NCBI RefSeq assembly: GCF_014648175.1
Contig: NZ_BMQP01000036.1
Coordinates: forward strand, 17,762 to 81,761
Length of the DNA: 64,000 nt
Direction: 5' to 3'
Origin: Planobispora rosea
GTDB taxonomy: Bacteria > Actinomycetota > Actinomycetes > Streptosporangiales > Streptosporangiaceae
Positions 32,211 to 40,429 of this stretch are shown here, in pieces; position 1 is the first letter of the stretch; each line of letters opens with the position of its first letter. The notes beneath the pieces are model-generated. The model searched no databases, was not told where the DNA came from, and worked only from the letters and a program-made list of their open reading frames with translations. The position numbers and the translations under genes were made by a program.

Positions 32211-33371
32211 CTACTTGTAGAGCTCGCCGTTCGGGCCGACGATGCGGCCGGACCAGACGTTGGCCGCCTTCTTGTAGACGTCCGCGGTCTCGCCGTCGAA
32301 GTACGGCGAGCTGACCAGGTCGTAGCGGTTGTTGCCGTCCTGGTCCGCGAAGACGCTGGTCACGCCGGTGACGTAGCCCAGGCGCCGGGAGCTGCTGTAC
32401 TGCGTCACCCACGGGCCGCCGTCGGCGCCCGGGGTGAAGGCGCCCTTGAGCCCGATGTGCTCCTCGATCTTGAGGGGTCCGGAGACGTAGATCTTGCCGG
32501 ACGGCTTGCCGTACAGGTACTTGGGCGTCACCCCGGTGTACGGCTTGTCGCCGTCGGGGTGCGGCGCCTGCGGGTAGCCGAAGACGTAGACCGGCTTGCC
32601 GGTGGGCTGGTTCCAGGCGAAGCCCTGGCCGCCGACGTTGTCGCCGAGGCGGCCGGCGTCCTTGGACAGGGCGATGTAGTAGTGGCCCTTGCTCGTCCAC
32701 TTGGGACCGGTGAACTGCTTGTACTCCGCCGCGGTCACCTGCTTGACGCCGTTGAACAGCACGCCGTTGTAGACCGTGACGAAGGCGTAGTCCTTGTCGA
32801 AGTCCTCGTAGACGTCGAAGTCGTAGTGCGTCCACGCCTGCTTGCCGACGTAGATGCCCCACGGGGCCTTGCCCTGGTAGTAACCGGGCACGAAGACCCA
32901 CTTGTCCATGACGTGGCCGTTGCTGTCCGGGTCGTAGACGCAGTGACCGGCCGTGACGACCAGGTTGCGGTACTTCGACTGGATCGAGCTGGCCGAGCAC
33001 CACCGCTTCTGGCCGTTGACGGTGAAGAACACCTTGCCGATGGTCTTCGGCAGGTTGACGTTCCTGGCGGTGGAGGGGGTGGGCTTCTCCGCGCCGATGG
33101 GCGAGACGGTGCCCGCCTTGCCGTCGGGGGAGTAGCCGCCACCGGACTTCAGCTTGGGCCCGTCGGTGTCGGGATAGAAGGCGGTGGCCTGCTTCAGGGC
33201 CGCGAAGTTGGACTCGGCCCAGAAGTCGACGACCGAGACGGCCTCGGCGTTGTTGGTGGCCATGGGGTCGACCGCCCACTCCGGGGCGGCCTGGGCGCTG
33301 CCGACGAGGCCGGCGGCCAGCAGGCCGGTGGCCAGTGCGGCGCCACCGAAGGGAAGAAGGGAGTGCTTCAA
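32211..33371 (-). CDS. secreted chymotrypsin-fold protease homologue C, nucleophile replaced by Asp and disulfide lost
   Basis: The 386-residue precursor has a signal peptide (MKHSLLPFGGAALATGLLAAGLVGSAQA) and keeps His143 and Asp194. The nucleophile motif reads GADGGPW, with Asp317 in place of Ser. The cysteine pair that flanks this loop in all other members is replaced: Leu286 in PKYLYG and Gly310 in GLKGAF. The internal module of A, B and E is missing. The sequence jumps from TAAEYKQFTGPKW to YYIALSKDAGRLGDN, the two edges of that module in B. It is therefore a derived copy of a B-like gene and almost certainly proteolytically inactive. TTG 33371 has AAGGAG eight bases upstream; longer starts are spurious. 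Confidence 0.87.
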   Translation of the reverse strand: MKHSLLPFGGAALATGLLAAGLVGSAQAAPEWAVDPMATNNAEAVSVVDFWAESNFAALKQATAFYPDTDGPKLKSGGGYSPDGKAGTVSPIGAEKPTPSTARNVNLPKTIGKVFFTVNGQKRWCSASSIQSKYRNLVVTAGHCVYDPDSNGHVMDKWVFVPGYYQGKAPWGIYVGKQAWTHYDFDVYEDFDKDYAFVTVYNGVLFNGVKQVTAAEYKQFTGPKWTSKGHYYIALSKDAGRLGDNVGGQGFAWNQPTGKPVYVFGYPQAPHPDGDKPYTGVTPKYLYGKPSGKIYVSGPLKIEEHIGLKGAFTPGADGGPWVTQYSSSRRLGYVTGVTSVFADQDGNNRYDLVSSPYFDGETADVYKKAANVWSGRIVGPNGELYK

Positions 33372-33504
33372 AACAGATGCTCCTTGCGCTGCAGCGCTTC
33401 CCGGCGATCTGGGGAAGCTGCGGGACGACAAGGATCGAACCTACGCAGACAACCTATGGGTCAAAGATTATCTAAGGCCGACTTAAGGGTGATTTAAGGT
33501 TCTT

Positions 33505-34680
33505 TTAAGCCTGGGGGGCTCGCTGGCTCTCCGCCCAGCGGTAGACCACGTAGGTCGAGGCGATGAAGTACGGCGAGGAGATCAGGTCGTAGCGCCGGTC
33601 GACGTCGGTGTCCCAGGCGAAGCTGTTGACGCCGTTGAGGTAGCCGAGGGCGCTCTTGGGGTCGTAGTCGACCAGCCAGGGGCCGCCGCTCGCCCCGGCG
33701 GTGAACGGGCACTTCAGCGCGAGCCCGTGCTCCACGAGACGGGTGGGGGCGACCTGCGTGCGGGTGCGTCCGGCGCAGTACTTCAGGTTCTGCCCGTCGT
33801 ACGGCCTGCTCCCGTCGTTGTGCGCGGCCGCGGGGTAGCCGAAGGCGTAGGTGAGCAGGCCGGTGCCGCGCCGGGTCGTCAGGCCCTGGCCGCCGACGTT
33901 GTCCTCCAGGCTGCCGACGGACTCCATCTCGTATGTGCCCGCGGCCTTGCCCGGCTTCCACCGGAACCCGTCGTGGACGGAGACGAAGGCGTAGTCGTAG
34001 TCGTAGTCGCCCCAGGCGGCGAAGCGGTCGTGCAGGTTGAGGGAGTGCCCGACGTAGATGCCGTACGGCGTGGCGCCCTTGTCGTAGCCCGGAATGAAGA
34101 TCCAGTACTCGGCGGGCCTGCCCAGCTTGGCGTCGTAGACGCAGTGGGCCGCCGTCGCGACGAGGTTGCGGTTGGCGGAGGCCACCGAGGAGGCGGAGCA
34201 CCAGTAGTCCTTGTCCCCGATCCGGAAGAACACCTTCCCCACGGTGATCGGGGAGGTTCCGGCGGTGGAGTGGCGCTGCTTCGGGAGCGTCGGCCTGATC
34301 GTCTGTGGCGTGCCGGTCTTGACCGGGGTGGTGGCGGTGGCCGTGGTGGCGGTGTCCTCACCGCCGGACGCCGCGCCGGTGGCCGTACCGCCGGTGGGCG
34401 TGGGCGAGGCGGGGGCCGAGGAGGGCGTGCTCTCGGTGGGCTTGACCTCGGGCGTCGCGGGGTTGTGGTCCTGGGCCTTCTTGAGCCGGGCCGGGTTCCA
34501 GTACTCCGCGATCCGCTTCATGTCCGCGCTGCTCTTGGTCAGCGTGACGGAGGTGATGCTGCTGGGCGCCGAGCCGTGTGGGTCGGCCGCGGCACTCCCG
34601 GGGAACGCGGATGCCGCCGTCGCACAGGCGGCGAGCAGCGCGCCCAGAGCGGTCGCCAGTCGCCGTGCGCGGGGAGACAT
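33505..34680 (-). CDS. secreted chymotrypsin-fold serine protease D with Ser/Thr/Pro-rich linker
   Basis: The 391-residue precursor starts at ATG 34680 with GGAAGGA upstream and has a signal peptide (MSPRARRLATALGALLAACATAASA). Residues about 75-140 are a Pro/Thr/Ala-rich linker unique within the set; it replaces the DGKPGQVAPIG pro-segment. The triad is His179 (TAAHCVYD), Asp229 (DYDYDYAFV) and Ser331 (GASGGPW), and the cysteine pairs are kept. It lacks the large internal module. It is the most divergent paralogue and may be cell-wall associated through the linker, though no sorting signal is seen. No terminator was found between it and C. Confidence 0.88.
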   Translation of the reverse strand: MSPRARRLATALGALLAACATAASAFPGSAAADPHGSAPSSITSVTLTKSSADMKRIAEYWNPARLKKAQDHNPATPEVKPTESTPSSAPASPTPTGGTATGAASGGEDTATTATATTPVKTGTPQTIRPTLPKQRHSTAGTSPITVGKVFFRIGDKDYWCSASSVASANRNLVATAAHCVYDAKLGRPAEYWIFIPGYDKGATPYGIYVGHSLNLHDRFAAWGDYDYDYAFVSVHDGFRWKPGKAAGTYEMESVGSLEDNVGGQGLTTRRGTGLLTYAFGYPAAAHNDGSRPYDGQNLKYCAGRTRTQVAPTRLVEHGLALKCPFTAGASGGPWLVDYDPKSALGYLNGVNSFAWDTDVDRRYDLISSPYFIASTYVVYRWAESQRAPQA

Positions 34681-34839
34681 GAGGAGCGTTCCTTCCGACT
34701 CAAGGAGCCACCAGAGGTAGTAAAGACTGATTTTTCCAGATCTATTTAGTTTTGGGCAGCTAGACGGACCGAGCCGCACTGCTCCCACCATCCGGCCAAC
34801 CTAACGGCCGGCTGTGTAAGCGCCCCGTGAAGTGGCGGA

Positions 34840-34866
34840 AGGGACCCGGGTACGTCCCGGGTCCCT
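34840..34866 (-). terminator. terminator downstream of protease E
   Basis: AGGGACCCGGG and CCCGGGTCCCT form an 11-bp perfect stem with a 5-base loop. It lies about 80 bases past the stop of protease E. Confidence 0.8.
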
Positions 34867-34946
34867 CATGCTCCACGCTGTCCGGCTCTCCGGTGCTCCC
34901 CGGCCGGGACCGGGGAGCGGTCAGGACGGGGAGCGCCGGGCGAGGG

Positions 34947-36536
34947 TCAGGAGACGGGGAACTTCCCGGTCCACAGGTTGGCGGCGTACTTGTAGATGCC
35001 GTAGGTCTCACCGTCGAAGTACGGGGTGGTGACCCGGTCGTAGCGGCGGTTGTTGTCGCTGTCGATCGTGAGGCTCACGACGCCGTTGAGGTAACCGATC
35101 CGCTTGCTGCTGCGGTACTGCAGCAGGAACGGGCCGCCGCTGGCGCCCGGGGTGAAGGCGCACTTGATGGCCTGGTGCTCCTGCGCCTTGTAGGCCGGGA
35201 CGTCGGGGGCGTTGCCGGTCGTGCCGTAGCACCACTTCATGGTGTGGCCGGTGTAGACCTTGTCGCCGTCCAGGTGCGCGGCGGCCGGGTAGCCGAAGGC
35301 GAAGACCTTCTTGCCGGTCTTCTGGTTCCAGGCGAAGCCCTGCCCGCCGACGTTGTCGCCCAGACGGCCGGCGTCGGCGAGGAGGATCACGTAGTACCGG
35401 GTGTGGAAGTACAGCTCCTTCACCGTGGTCTTGACCCACCTCTTCACGAAGTACTGGGTCTTGTACCAGGCGATCTCGGTGCCGTTGACGTCCTTGACGG
35501 CTTCCAGTTTGCCGAGGAACCTGCCGGCGGCCTTCTCCTTGAGCAGCGTGTCGTACTGCTCCTTGCTGATGCCGACCTTGCCCTTGTCGTCGCTGAAGCG
35601 CTCGAACTTGGCGCCGTTGTCCAGGCCGGCAGGGGCCTTGGCGTAGTCGTAGGAGGTGACCTCGACCGCGGTCAGCTTGACGCCGCCCCGGCCGTCCTTG
35701 ATGTAGTCCTCGAGGTACTTGTCGGCGTCATCCGGCTTGCCGACCGTCTCCACGGTCGGGTCGGCCAGCTTCTTCCAGTACGGGCCCAGCTGGCCGTACT
35801 TGGCGAAGCCCTTCTCGAACTCGTCCTGGGTGATCGGCTTGTCCTCGGTGTACTTGAAGCCCTTGGCCTTCTCGTACTCCGCGCCGGTGACCTCCTTGAC
35901 GCCCGTCTGCTTGATGCCGTTGTAGACGTTGACGAAGGCGTAGTCGCGGTCGTAGTCCTCGTAGACGTCGAAGTCGTAGTGCATGTTGACCTTGGCACCG
36001 ACGTAGATGCCCCAGGGGGCCTTGCCCTGGTGGTAGCCGGGGATGAACACGAAGTTGCTGAACGGCTTGTTCGTGTCGGTGTCGTAGACGCAGTGGCCCG
36101 CGGTGGCGACCAGGTTGCGGTACTTCGACTGCACCGAGGAACCGGAGCACCAGCGCTCACGGCCCTTGTCGTCGAGGAAGAAGACCTTGCCCACGGTGGT
36201 GGGCAGGTTGACGTTGCGGGAACGGCCCGCGGACTTGCCCTCCTCGCCGATCGGCGCGACGGTGCCGGCCTTGCCGTCGGCGGAGGCCCGGGAGGCGCCC
36301 GCCCGCAGCTTGCCGGAGGCGGTGCTCTCGGCGACGTAGGTCGTGGCGGACTTCAGCTTCGAGGGGGTCCAGTAGCCCGCGATGGCCTTCGCGTTACCGG
36401 AAGCGGCGAGAGCCACGGTCTTGCGGTCAGGCGCGGCGGCCTGGGCGGTACCGGCGGCGAGGGTGGCGCCGATCATGGAGGTGGCCGCCAGGGCTCCGCC
36501 GAGGGGCAGGGCCAGGCGCTTGGCTCGGGAGTTCAC
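34947..36536 (-). CDS. secreted chymotrypsin-fold serine protease E
   Basis: The 529-residue precursor has a signal peptide (MNSRAKRLALPLGGALAATSMIGATLAAGTAQA), a pro-region with YWTPSKLKSA and DGKAGTVAPIGEE, and an intact triad: His148, Asp198 and Ser466 (GASGGPF). Cysteine pairs 130/149 and 436/459 are present. It carries the internal module (about 228-385) with ISKEQYDTLLKEKAAGRFLGKLEAVKDVNGTEIAWYKTQYFVKRWVK. It therefore represents an active version of the long type, like B. GTG 36536 has GGAG upstream. It is divergent from the inhibitor gene at 36854, with 317 bases between. Confidence 0.9.
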   Translation of the reverse strand: MNSRAKRLALPLGGALAATSMIGATLAAGTAQAAAPDRKTVALAASGNAKAIAGYWTPSKLKSATTYVAESTASGKLRAGASRASADGKAGTVAPIGEEGKSAGRSRNVNLPTTVGKVFFLDDKGRERWCSGSSVQSKYRNLVATAGHCVYDTDTNKPFSNFVFIPGYHQGKAPWGIYVGAKVNMHYDFDVYEDYDRDYAFVNVYNGIKQTGVKEVTGAEYEKAKGFKYTEDKPITQDEFEKGFAKYGQLGPYWKKLADPTVETVGKPDDADKYLEDYIKDGRGGVKLTAVEVTSYDYAKAPAGLDNGAKFERFSDDKGKVGISKEQYDTLLKEKAAGRFLGKLEAVKDVNGTEIAWYKTQYFVKRWVKTTVKELYFHTRYYVILLADAGRLGDNVGGQGFAWNQKTGKKVFAFGYPAAAHLDGDKVYTGHTMKWCYGTTGNAPDVPAYKAQEHQAIKCAFTPGASGGPFLLQYRSSKRIGYLNGVVSLTIDSDNNRRYDRVTTPYFDGETYGIYKYAANLWTGKFPVS

Positions 36537-36853
36537 AGTAGCTCCTTCTTTGTCATGAGCCTCTCGGGACTCGGCTCACGCATGCGTAAAGAGACAAGAC
36601 GAGACCGTAGCCCGTAAAGATGCCTTAAAGAGGCATAAATCAGACATTCAAAGAAGACCGTTACTTCTTCGTTATGAAAATCATGGAACCGGGAGGTGTG
36701 TGGCCAACGTCTGATCTACCTTTCCTTGATCGATATGTTCCGTGCGCCGTACTACCTCGCTGATCTGCGGAAACGCCGGGCCGGATGGTTGCCCGGCCGG
36801 GCCCGCCCGGCCAGGATTGGAACGATCGACGTCACACGAAATCGGGGGGTTCC
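36537..36853. other. divergent promoter region between protease E and the SSI-like inhibitor
   Basis: About 317 bases without a gene. It holds an AT-rich stretch around 36600-36690, unusual in this GC-rich window, where promoters for both directions are likely. A GGCCGG...CCGGCC-type hairpin lies near 36790-36815. No operator was recognised. Confidence 0.5.
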
Positions 36854-37261
36854 ATGCGACGTCTTCTCGTTCTGGCCGCGACCGCGCCTCTTCTGCTCTC
36901 CGGTACGGCCTCCGCCGCCACACCGTCCTCTCCGCACAGCGCGGCCGCCACGGAGAAGTCGTTCATGCTCGCCGTCGCGGACGACAACCAGGACCTGCTC
37001 GCGGGGCGGTACGCGGTACTCCGGTGCGACCCTCCGGGCGGCACGCACCGCAAGGCGACCAAGGCGTGCGAGGCGCTGGAGGCGGCCGGCGGGAACCCGG
37101 CCGACGTCGCCCGGGACCGCAGGCGGACGTGCACCACCGAGTACAAGCCGGTCAAGGCGTTCGCGGTCGGCACCTGGAACGGCGAGGACATCATCTTCGA
37201 GCACACCTACGGCAACTTCTGCGCGATGCTCGCCGCCACCGGCCCGGTCTTCGACTTCTGA
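36854..37261 (+). CDS. Streptomyces subtilisin inhibitor-like (SSI) protease inhibitor
   Basis: The 135-residue secreted protein has a signal peptide (MRRLLVLAATAPLLLSGTASA) and the SSI fold signature. The four cysteines at 58, 72, 93 and 123 have SSI spacing. The segments LRCDPPGGTHRKATKACEALEAAGG, TEYKPVKAFAVGTWNGEDIIFEHTYGNFC and the C-terminal GPVFDF also fit. By alignment with SSI (C-P-M-V-Y) the reactive bond would be Thr95-Glu96 (C-T-T-E-Y), an unusual P1 residue. SSI proteins block subtilisins and some trypsin-like proteases outside the cell. ATG 36854 has GGGGGG upstream. Its place among six protease genes suggests it limits one or more of them. Confidence 0.88.
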   Translation: MRRLLVLAATAPLLLSGTASAATPSSPHSAAATEKSFMLAVADDNQDLLAGRYAVLRCDPPGGTHRKATKACEALEAAGGNPADVARDRRRTCTTEYKPVKAFAVGTWNGEDIIFEHTYGNFCAMLAATGPVFDF

Positions 37262-37283
37262 GCCCGGCGCACCCCGCAGCGGA

Positions 37284-37313
37284 AAGGGCCCGATCCGGAT
37301 GGATCGGGCCCTT
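37284..37313. terminator. bidirectional terminator between the inhibitor and protease F
   Basis: AAGGGCCCGATCC and GGATCGGGCCCTT form a perfect 13-bp stem with loop GGAT, 22 bases after the inhibitor stop and 72 bases from the convergent protease F stop. Confidence 0.88.
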
Positions 37314-37385
37314 CGCCGTCGGATCCCGGTCCCGGGCCGGCCGAATGGCCTGACGGTCGGCCCGGTCACGTGCTATCCGGTGGCG

Positions 37386-38501
37386 CTACTTGGTCCAGCG
37401 GTTGGCCGCGACCTTGTAGACCTTGTAGGTGTCGCCGTTGAAGTACGGCGAGGAGATGTGGTCGTACCGGTCGTTCTTGTCGGTGTCCCAGGCGACGCTG
37501 TTGACGCCGACCAGGTAACCGGTCCGGCTGGAGTTCTTGTACTTCAGCAGCCACGGGCCGCCGCTGGCGCCCGCGGTGAAGGCGCACCGGAAGCCGATGT
37601 GCTCCTGGATGTTGTACCGCGGAGCGGCCGGCATGGCGCCGGTGGTGCCGTAGCACCACTTCATGGTGCGGCCGGTGTAGGGCTTGTCGCCGTCGGGGTG
37701 CGGGCCGGCCGGGTAGCCGAAGGAGAAGACCTTGCTCTTCACCTTCTGGTTCCAGGCGAAGCCCTGGCCGCCGACGTTGTCGCCGAGCCGGCCGACGTTG
37801 GTGAAGACCGGCTTCCACTTGCCGTCCTTGCCCTTCTCCCACTTCACCTTGAAGCCGGAGTGGACGTTGACGAAGGCGTAGTCGAAGTCGTAGTCCTCCT
37901 TCACGACGAAGTCGTCGTGGGCGTGGAAGGTGTGGGCGGCGTAGATGCCGTAGGGGTTCTTGCCGTTCCACGCCTGGTCGCCGTCCCAGTAGGACGGGAT
38001 GAAGACCCAGTTGTCGTAGAACTGGTTGGTCTTCACGTCGTAGACGCAATGCGCCGAGGTGGCGACCACGTTGCGGTACTTGCCCTGGACCGAGCTGCCG
38101 GAGCAGTACTTCCAGCTCTTCGGGTCCAGCGGGTTGGCCTTGGGCAGGGTGAAGAAGACCCGGCCGACGGTGTTGGGCAGGTTGACCTGCTTGCTCTTGG
38201 GCGACTTGGCGCCCTCCTGGCCGATCGGCGGGACCGACCCGGGCTTGCCGTCGGGGCCGGCGGCCGTGGAGGCCTTGCCCTTGCCGCTCAGGTCGATGTC
38301 GCCGGTGGCGTCGGTGGCCTTGCGCATGCGGTCGGGTGACCAGAAGGAGGTGGCCTGGGAGGCCGACTCCGAGGCGGTCGAGGTGACCACGTCGGCGGGA
38401 GCGGCCGTGGCGCCCGCACCGGTGCTGGTGGCGCCCATCGCTCCGGCGACCATGAGGAGGCCGGTGAGGGGGATCGCGAGGCGCCGTGCTCGGGAAATCA
38501 A
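37386..38501 (-). CDS. secreted chymotrypsin-fold serine protease F
   Basis: The 371-residue precursor has a signal peptide (MISRARRLAIPLTGLLMVAGAMGATSTGAGATA), a pro-region with FWSPDRMRKA and DGKPGSVPPIGQE, and an intact triad: His151 (TSAHCVYD), Asp207 (DYDFDYAFV) and Ser313 (GASGGPW). The large internal module is absent; a short KWEKGKDGKWKPVFTNVGRLGDN loop takes its place. Cysteine pairs are conserved. It starts at TTG 38501 with AAAGGAG five bases upstream. It is convergent with the SSI-like inhibitor and is the outermost member of the array. Confidence 0.9.
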   Translation of the reverse strand: MISRARRLAIPLTGLLMVAGAMGATSTGAGATAAPADVVTSTASESASQATSFWSPDRMRKATDATGDIDLSGKGKASTAAGPDGKPGSVPPIGQEGAKSPKSKQVNLPNTVGRVFFTLPKANPLDPKSWKYCSGSSVQGKYRNVVATSAHCVYDVKTNQFYDNWVFIPSYWDGDQAWNGKNPYGIYAAHTFHAHDDFVVKEDYDFDYAFVNVHSGFKVKWEKGKDGKWKPVFTNVGRLGDNVGGQGFAWNQKVKSKVFSFGYPAGPHPDGDKPYTGRTMKWCYGTTGAMPAAPRYNIQEHIGFRCAFTAGASGGPWLLKYKNSSRTGYLVGVNSVAWDTDKNDRYDHISSPYFNGDTYKVYKVAANRWTK

Positions 38502-38819
38502 TGGAGCTCCTTTCGTCCTCGGCGGCGGGCGGGACTTCCCGTCGCCAGGAAAACGATCGGAACGCTACTGAATGGATCAAGCGCTCGGCCAGGAATTGAC
38601 GGGAAAAAGTCTGGAACGGTTCCCTTCGATGCGAACCCGTTATTGATATGCCGCCCGGCTATAATTTAACGAAAAGGCATCACCGCAGCTCACGCAGGTC
38701 TTCTGGTGTGTGGTCGAGCATCTCCGGCACCATTCGCAACAGGCGGCATAAAAGTTTTCCCGAATAACTCGGGAAACTCCGGTCTAGTAAACCGAATGAC
38801 GTTCTGGTTGCATGTCCCC
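38502..38819. other. divergent promoter region of protease F and the thiolase-like gene
   Basis: About 318 bases without a gene. It is AT-rich for this genome around 38640-38675 (ATAATTTAACG). No clear operator was found. Confidence 0.5.
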
Positions 38820-40328
38820 ATGAGCGTGGACCCCCGAACTCCCTGCCTCGTCGGTGTCGCCCAGCACACCGTCCGCGACCAGCCCGGGCCGGAGCCCCTG
38901 GACCTGTGGGAGCTGGCCGCCCGCCGCGCCGCCGCCGACGCCGGAGCCCCCGGCCTGCTGGAACGGCTCGACTCGATCCAGATCGTCTACACGGAGTCCT
39001 GGCAGTACGACGACCCGGTGGCCCGGCTCGCCGAGCGCGTCAAGGCCGAGCCCCGTCACCGCGCCTACTCCACGGTGAGCGGCACGGCCCCGCAGACGCT
39101 CCTGGGAACGGCCGCCGCCGCGATCGCGGCGGGGGAGATGGACGCGGCGCTGGTCACCGGGGCCGAGGCGCTCGCCACGCGCAGGGCGCTGCGCCGGGCG
39201 GGGGAGCGGCCGGCCTGGAGTCACCGGGCCGACCCCCGGCGCCCCTACGGCTGGGAACGCCCGCCGCACCCGGCCGAGCTGGCCCACGGGCTCTTCCTGC
39301 CCGTGCACACCTACCCGATCATGGAGTCCGCGCGCCGCGCCGCGGCCGGGGAGGGCATCGAGGAGGAGTTCCGCGCCCGGGGCCGGATGATGGCTCCGAT
39401 GACCCGCGTCGCCGCCGCCAACCCCCACGCCTGGCGCAGGACCGTGTACACCCCCGAGGAACTGGTCACCCCCTCGGCGGACAACCGGTTCGTGGGGTGG
39501 CCGTACACCCGCAGGACCGTCGCGCTCGCCGAGGTGGACCAGGCCGCTGCCGTGATCATGGTCAGCGCCGGGCTCGCCGACCGGCTGGGCATCGCCCCGG
39601 AGCGGCGGATCTACCTGCGCGGCTGGGCCTACGCCGAGGACACCTGGGAGGTCGCCGCCCGGCCGGTCCTGGGCGCGTCCCCGGCGATGGAGGCCGCGGC
39701 GCGGCAGGCCTTCGCTCGGGCGGGGACGGGGCCGGACGACATCGGGGCGCTGGACCTCTACAGCTGCTTCGCGGTCGCGCTCCGCGCCGCCTGCGCCGCG
39801 ACCGGCATCGACCCGCTGGACCCGCGGGGGCTGACGGTCACCGGCGGCCTGCCGTACGCCGGGGCCCCGGTCAGCGTCTACGTCCTGCACTCCACCGCGG
39901 CGATGGCCGAGCGCCTGCGCGCCGAACCGGGCCCAGGACCGAGCCACGGCCTGGTCACCGGGGTCGGGATGCACCTGACCAAGCACACCTACGCGATCTG
40001 GTCCACCGAACCGGCAGGCGGGCCGGGAGACGGGCGCGGCGCGGGACTCGCCGGGCTGCGGGACGCCGCCGCGGTCGTGCACAGCCCCGAGCCGGTCCCG
40101 ATCGCCGATGTCTACGAGGGGACGGCGACCGTCGCCGGGTACACCGTCGCCCACGGCAAGGACGGCACGGCCGAGCACGGGATCCTCGTCGTGGACCTGC
40201 CGGACGGGGGCCGCGCCCACGCCCACGTCCGGCACCCCGACCTGATCGCCGAGGCCGAGGCGGCCGAGCTCGTCGGCCGGGAGGTCCGCCTGACTCCCGA
40301 CGGGCAGGTGAACGTCGCGATCTGGTGA
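38820..40328 (+). CDS. thiolase-like protein with C-terminal OB-fold extension
   Basis: The 502-residue protein has the thiolase fold of the SCP-x/acetyl-CoA acetyltransferase-like group. It opens with TPCLVGVAQHTVRDQPGPEPLDLWELAARRAAADAG. The usual nucleophilic Cys region is replaced: the stretch HRAYSTVSGTAPQTLLGTAAAAIAAGEMDAALVTGAEAL has Ser/Thr at the equivalent position. The later motifs DLYSCFAVALRAACAA and GGLPYAGAPVSVYVLHSTAAMAERL are typical of this subgroup. The C-terminal 100 residues form an additional OB-like domain (ATVAGYTVAHGKDG...). Many relatives act in steroid or fatty-acid side-chain metabolism, sometimes as non-catalytic partners. ATG 38820 is chosen; an in-frame ATG 38796 is the alternative. 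Confidence 0.82.
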   Translation: MSVDPRTPCLVGVAQHTVRDQPGPEPLDLWELAARRAAADAGAPGLLERLDSIQIVYTESWQYDDPVARLAERVKAEPRHRAYSTVSGTAPQTLLGTAAAAIAAGEMDAALVTGAEALATRRALRRAGERPAWSHRADPRRPYGWERPPHPAELAHGLFLPVHTYPIMESARRAAAGEGIEEEFRARGRMMAPMTRVAAANPHAWRRTVYTPEELVTPSADNRFVGWPYTRRTVALAEVDQAAAVIMVSAGLADRLGIAPERRIYLRGWAYAEDTWEVAARPVLGASPAMEAAARQAFARAGTGPDDIGALDLYSCFAVALRAACAATGIDPLDPRGLTVTGGLPYAGAPVSVYVLHSTAAMAERLRAEPGPGPSHGLVTGVGMHLTKHTYAIWSTEPAGGPGDGRGAGLAGLRDAAAVVHSPEPVPIADVYEGTATVAGYTVAHGKDGTAEHGILVVDLPDGGRAHAHVRHPDLIAEAEAAELVGREVRLTPDGQVNVAIW

Positions 40329-40429
40329 TGGACCGAGTCGAATTCGTGACCGGCCGGGGCATGGTCTCTGCGCGCCCGGAGAGCTGAAGATGGGCCAAAG
40401 CCCAACTCCCGTGTGAGGCGGCCGGAGAC

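Noticed and set aside
38781..38795. GGTCTAG...AACC sequence upstream of the thiolase-like gene
   Set aside because: Extra bases in the centre break the dre symmetry; not a convincing operator.
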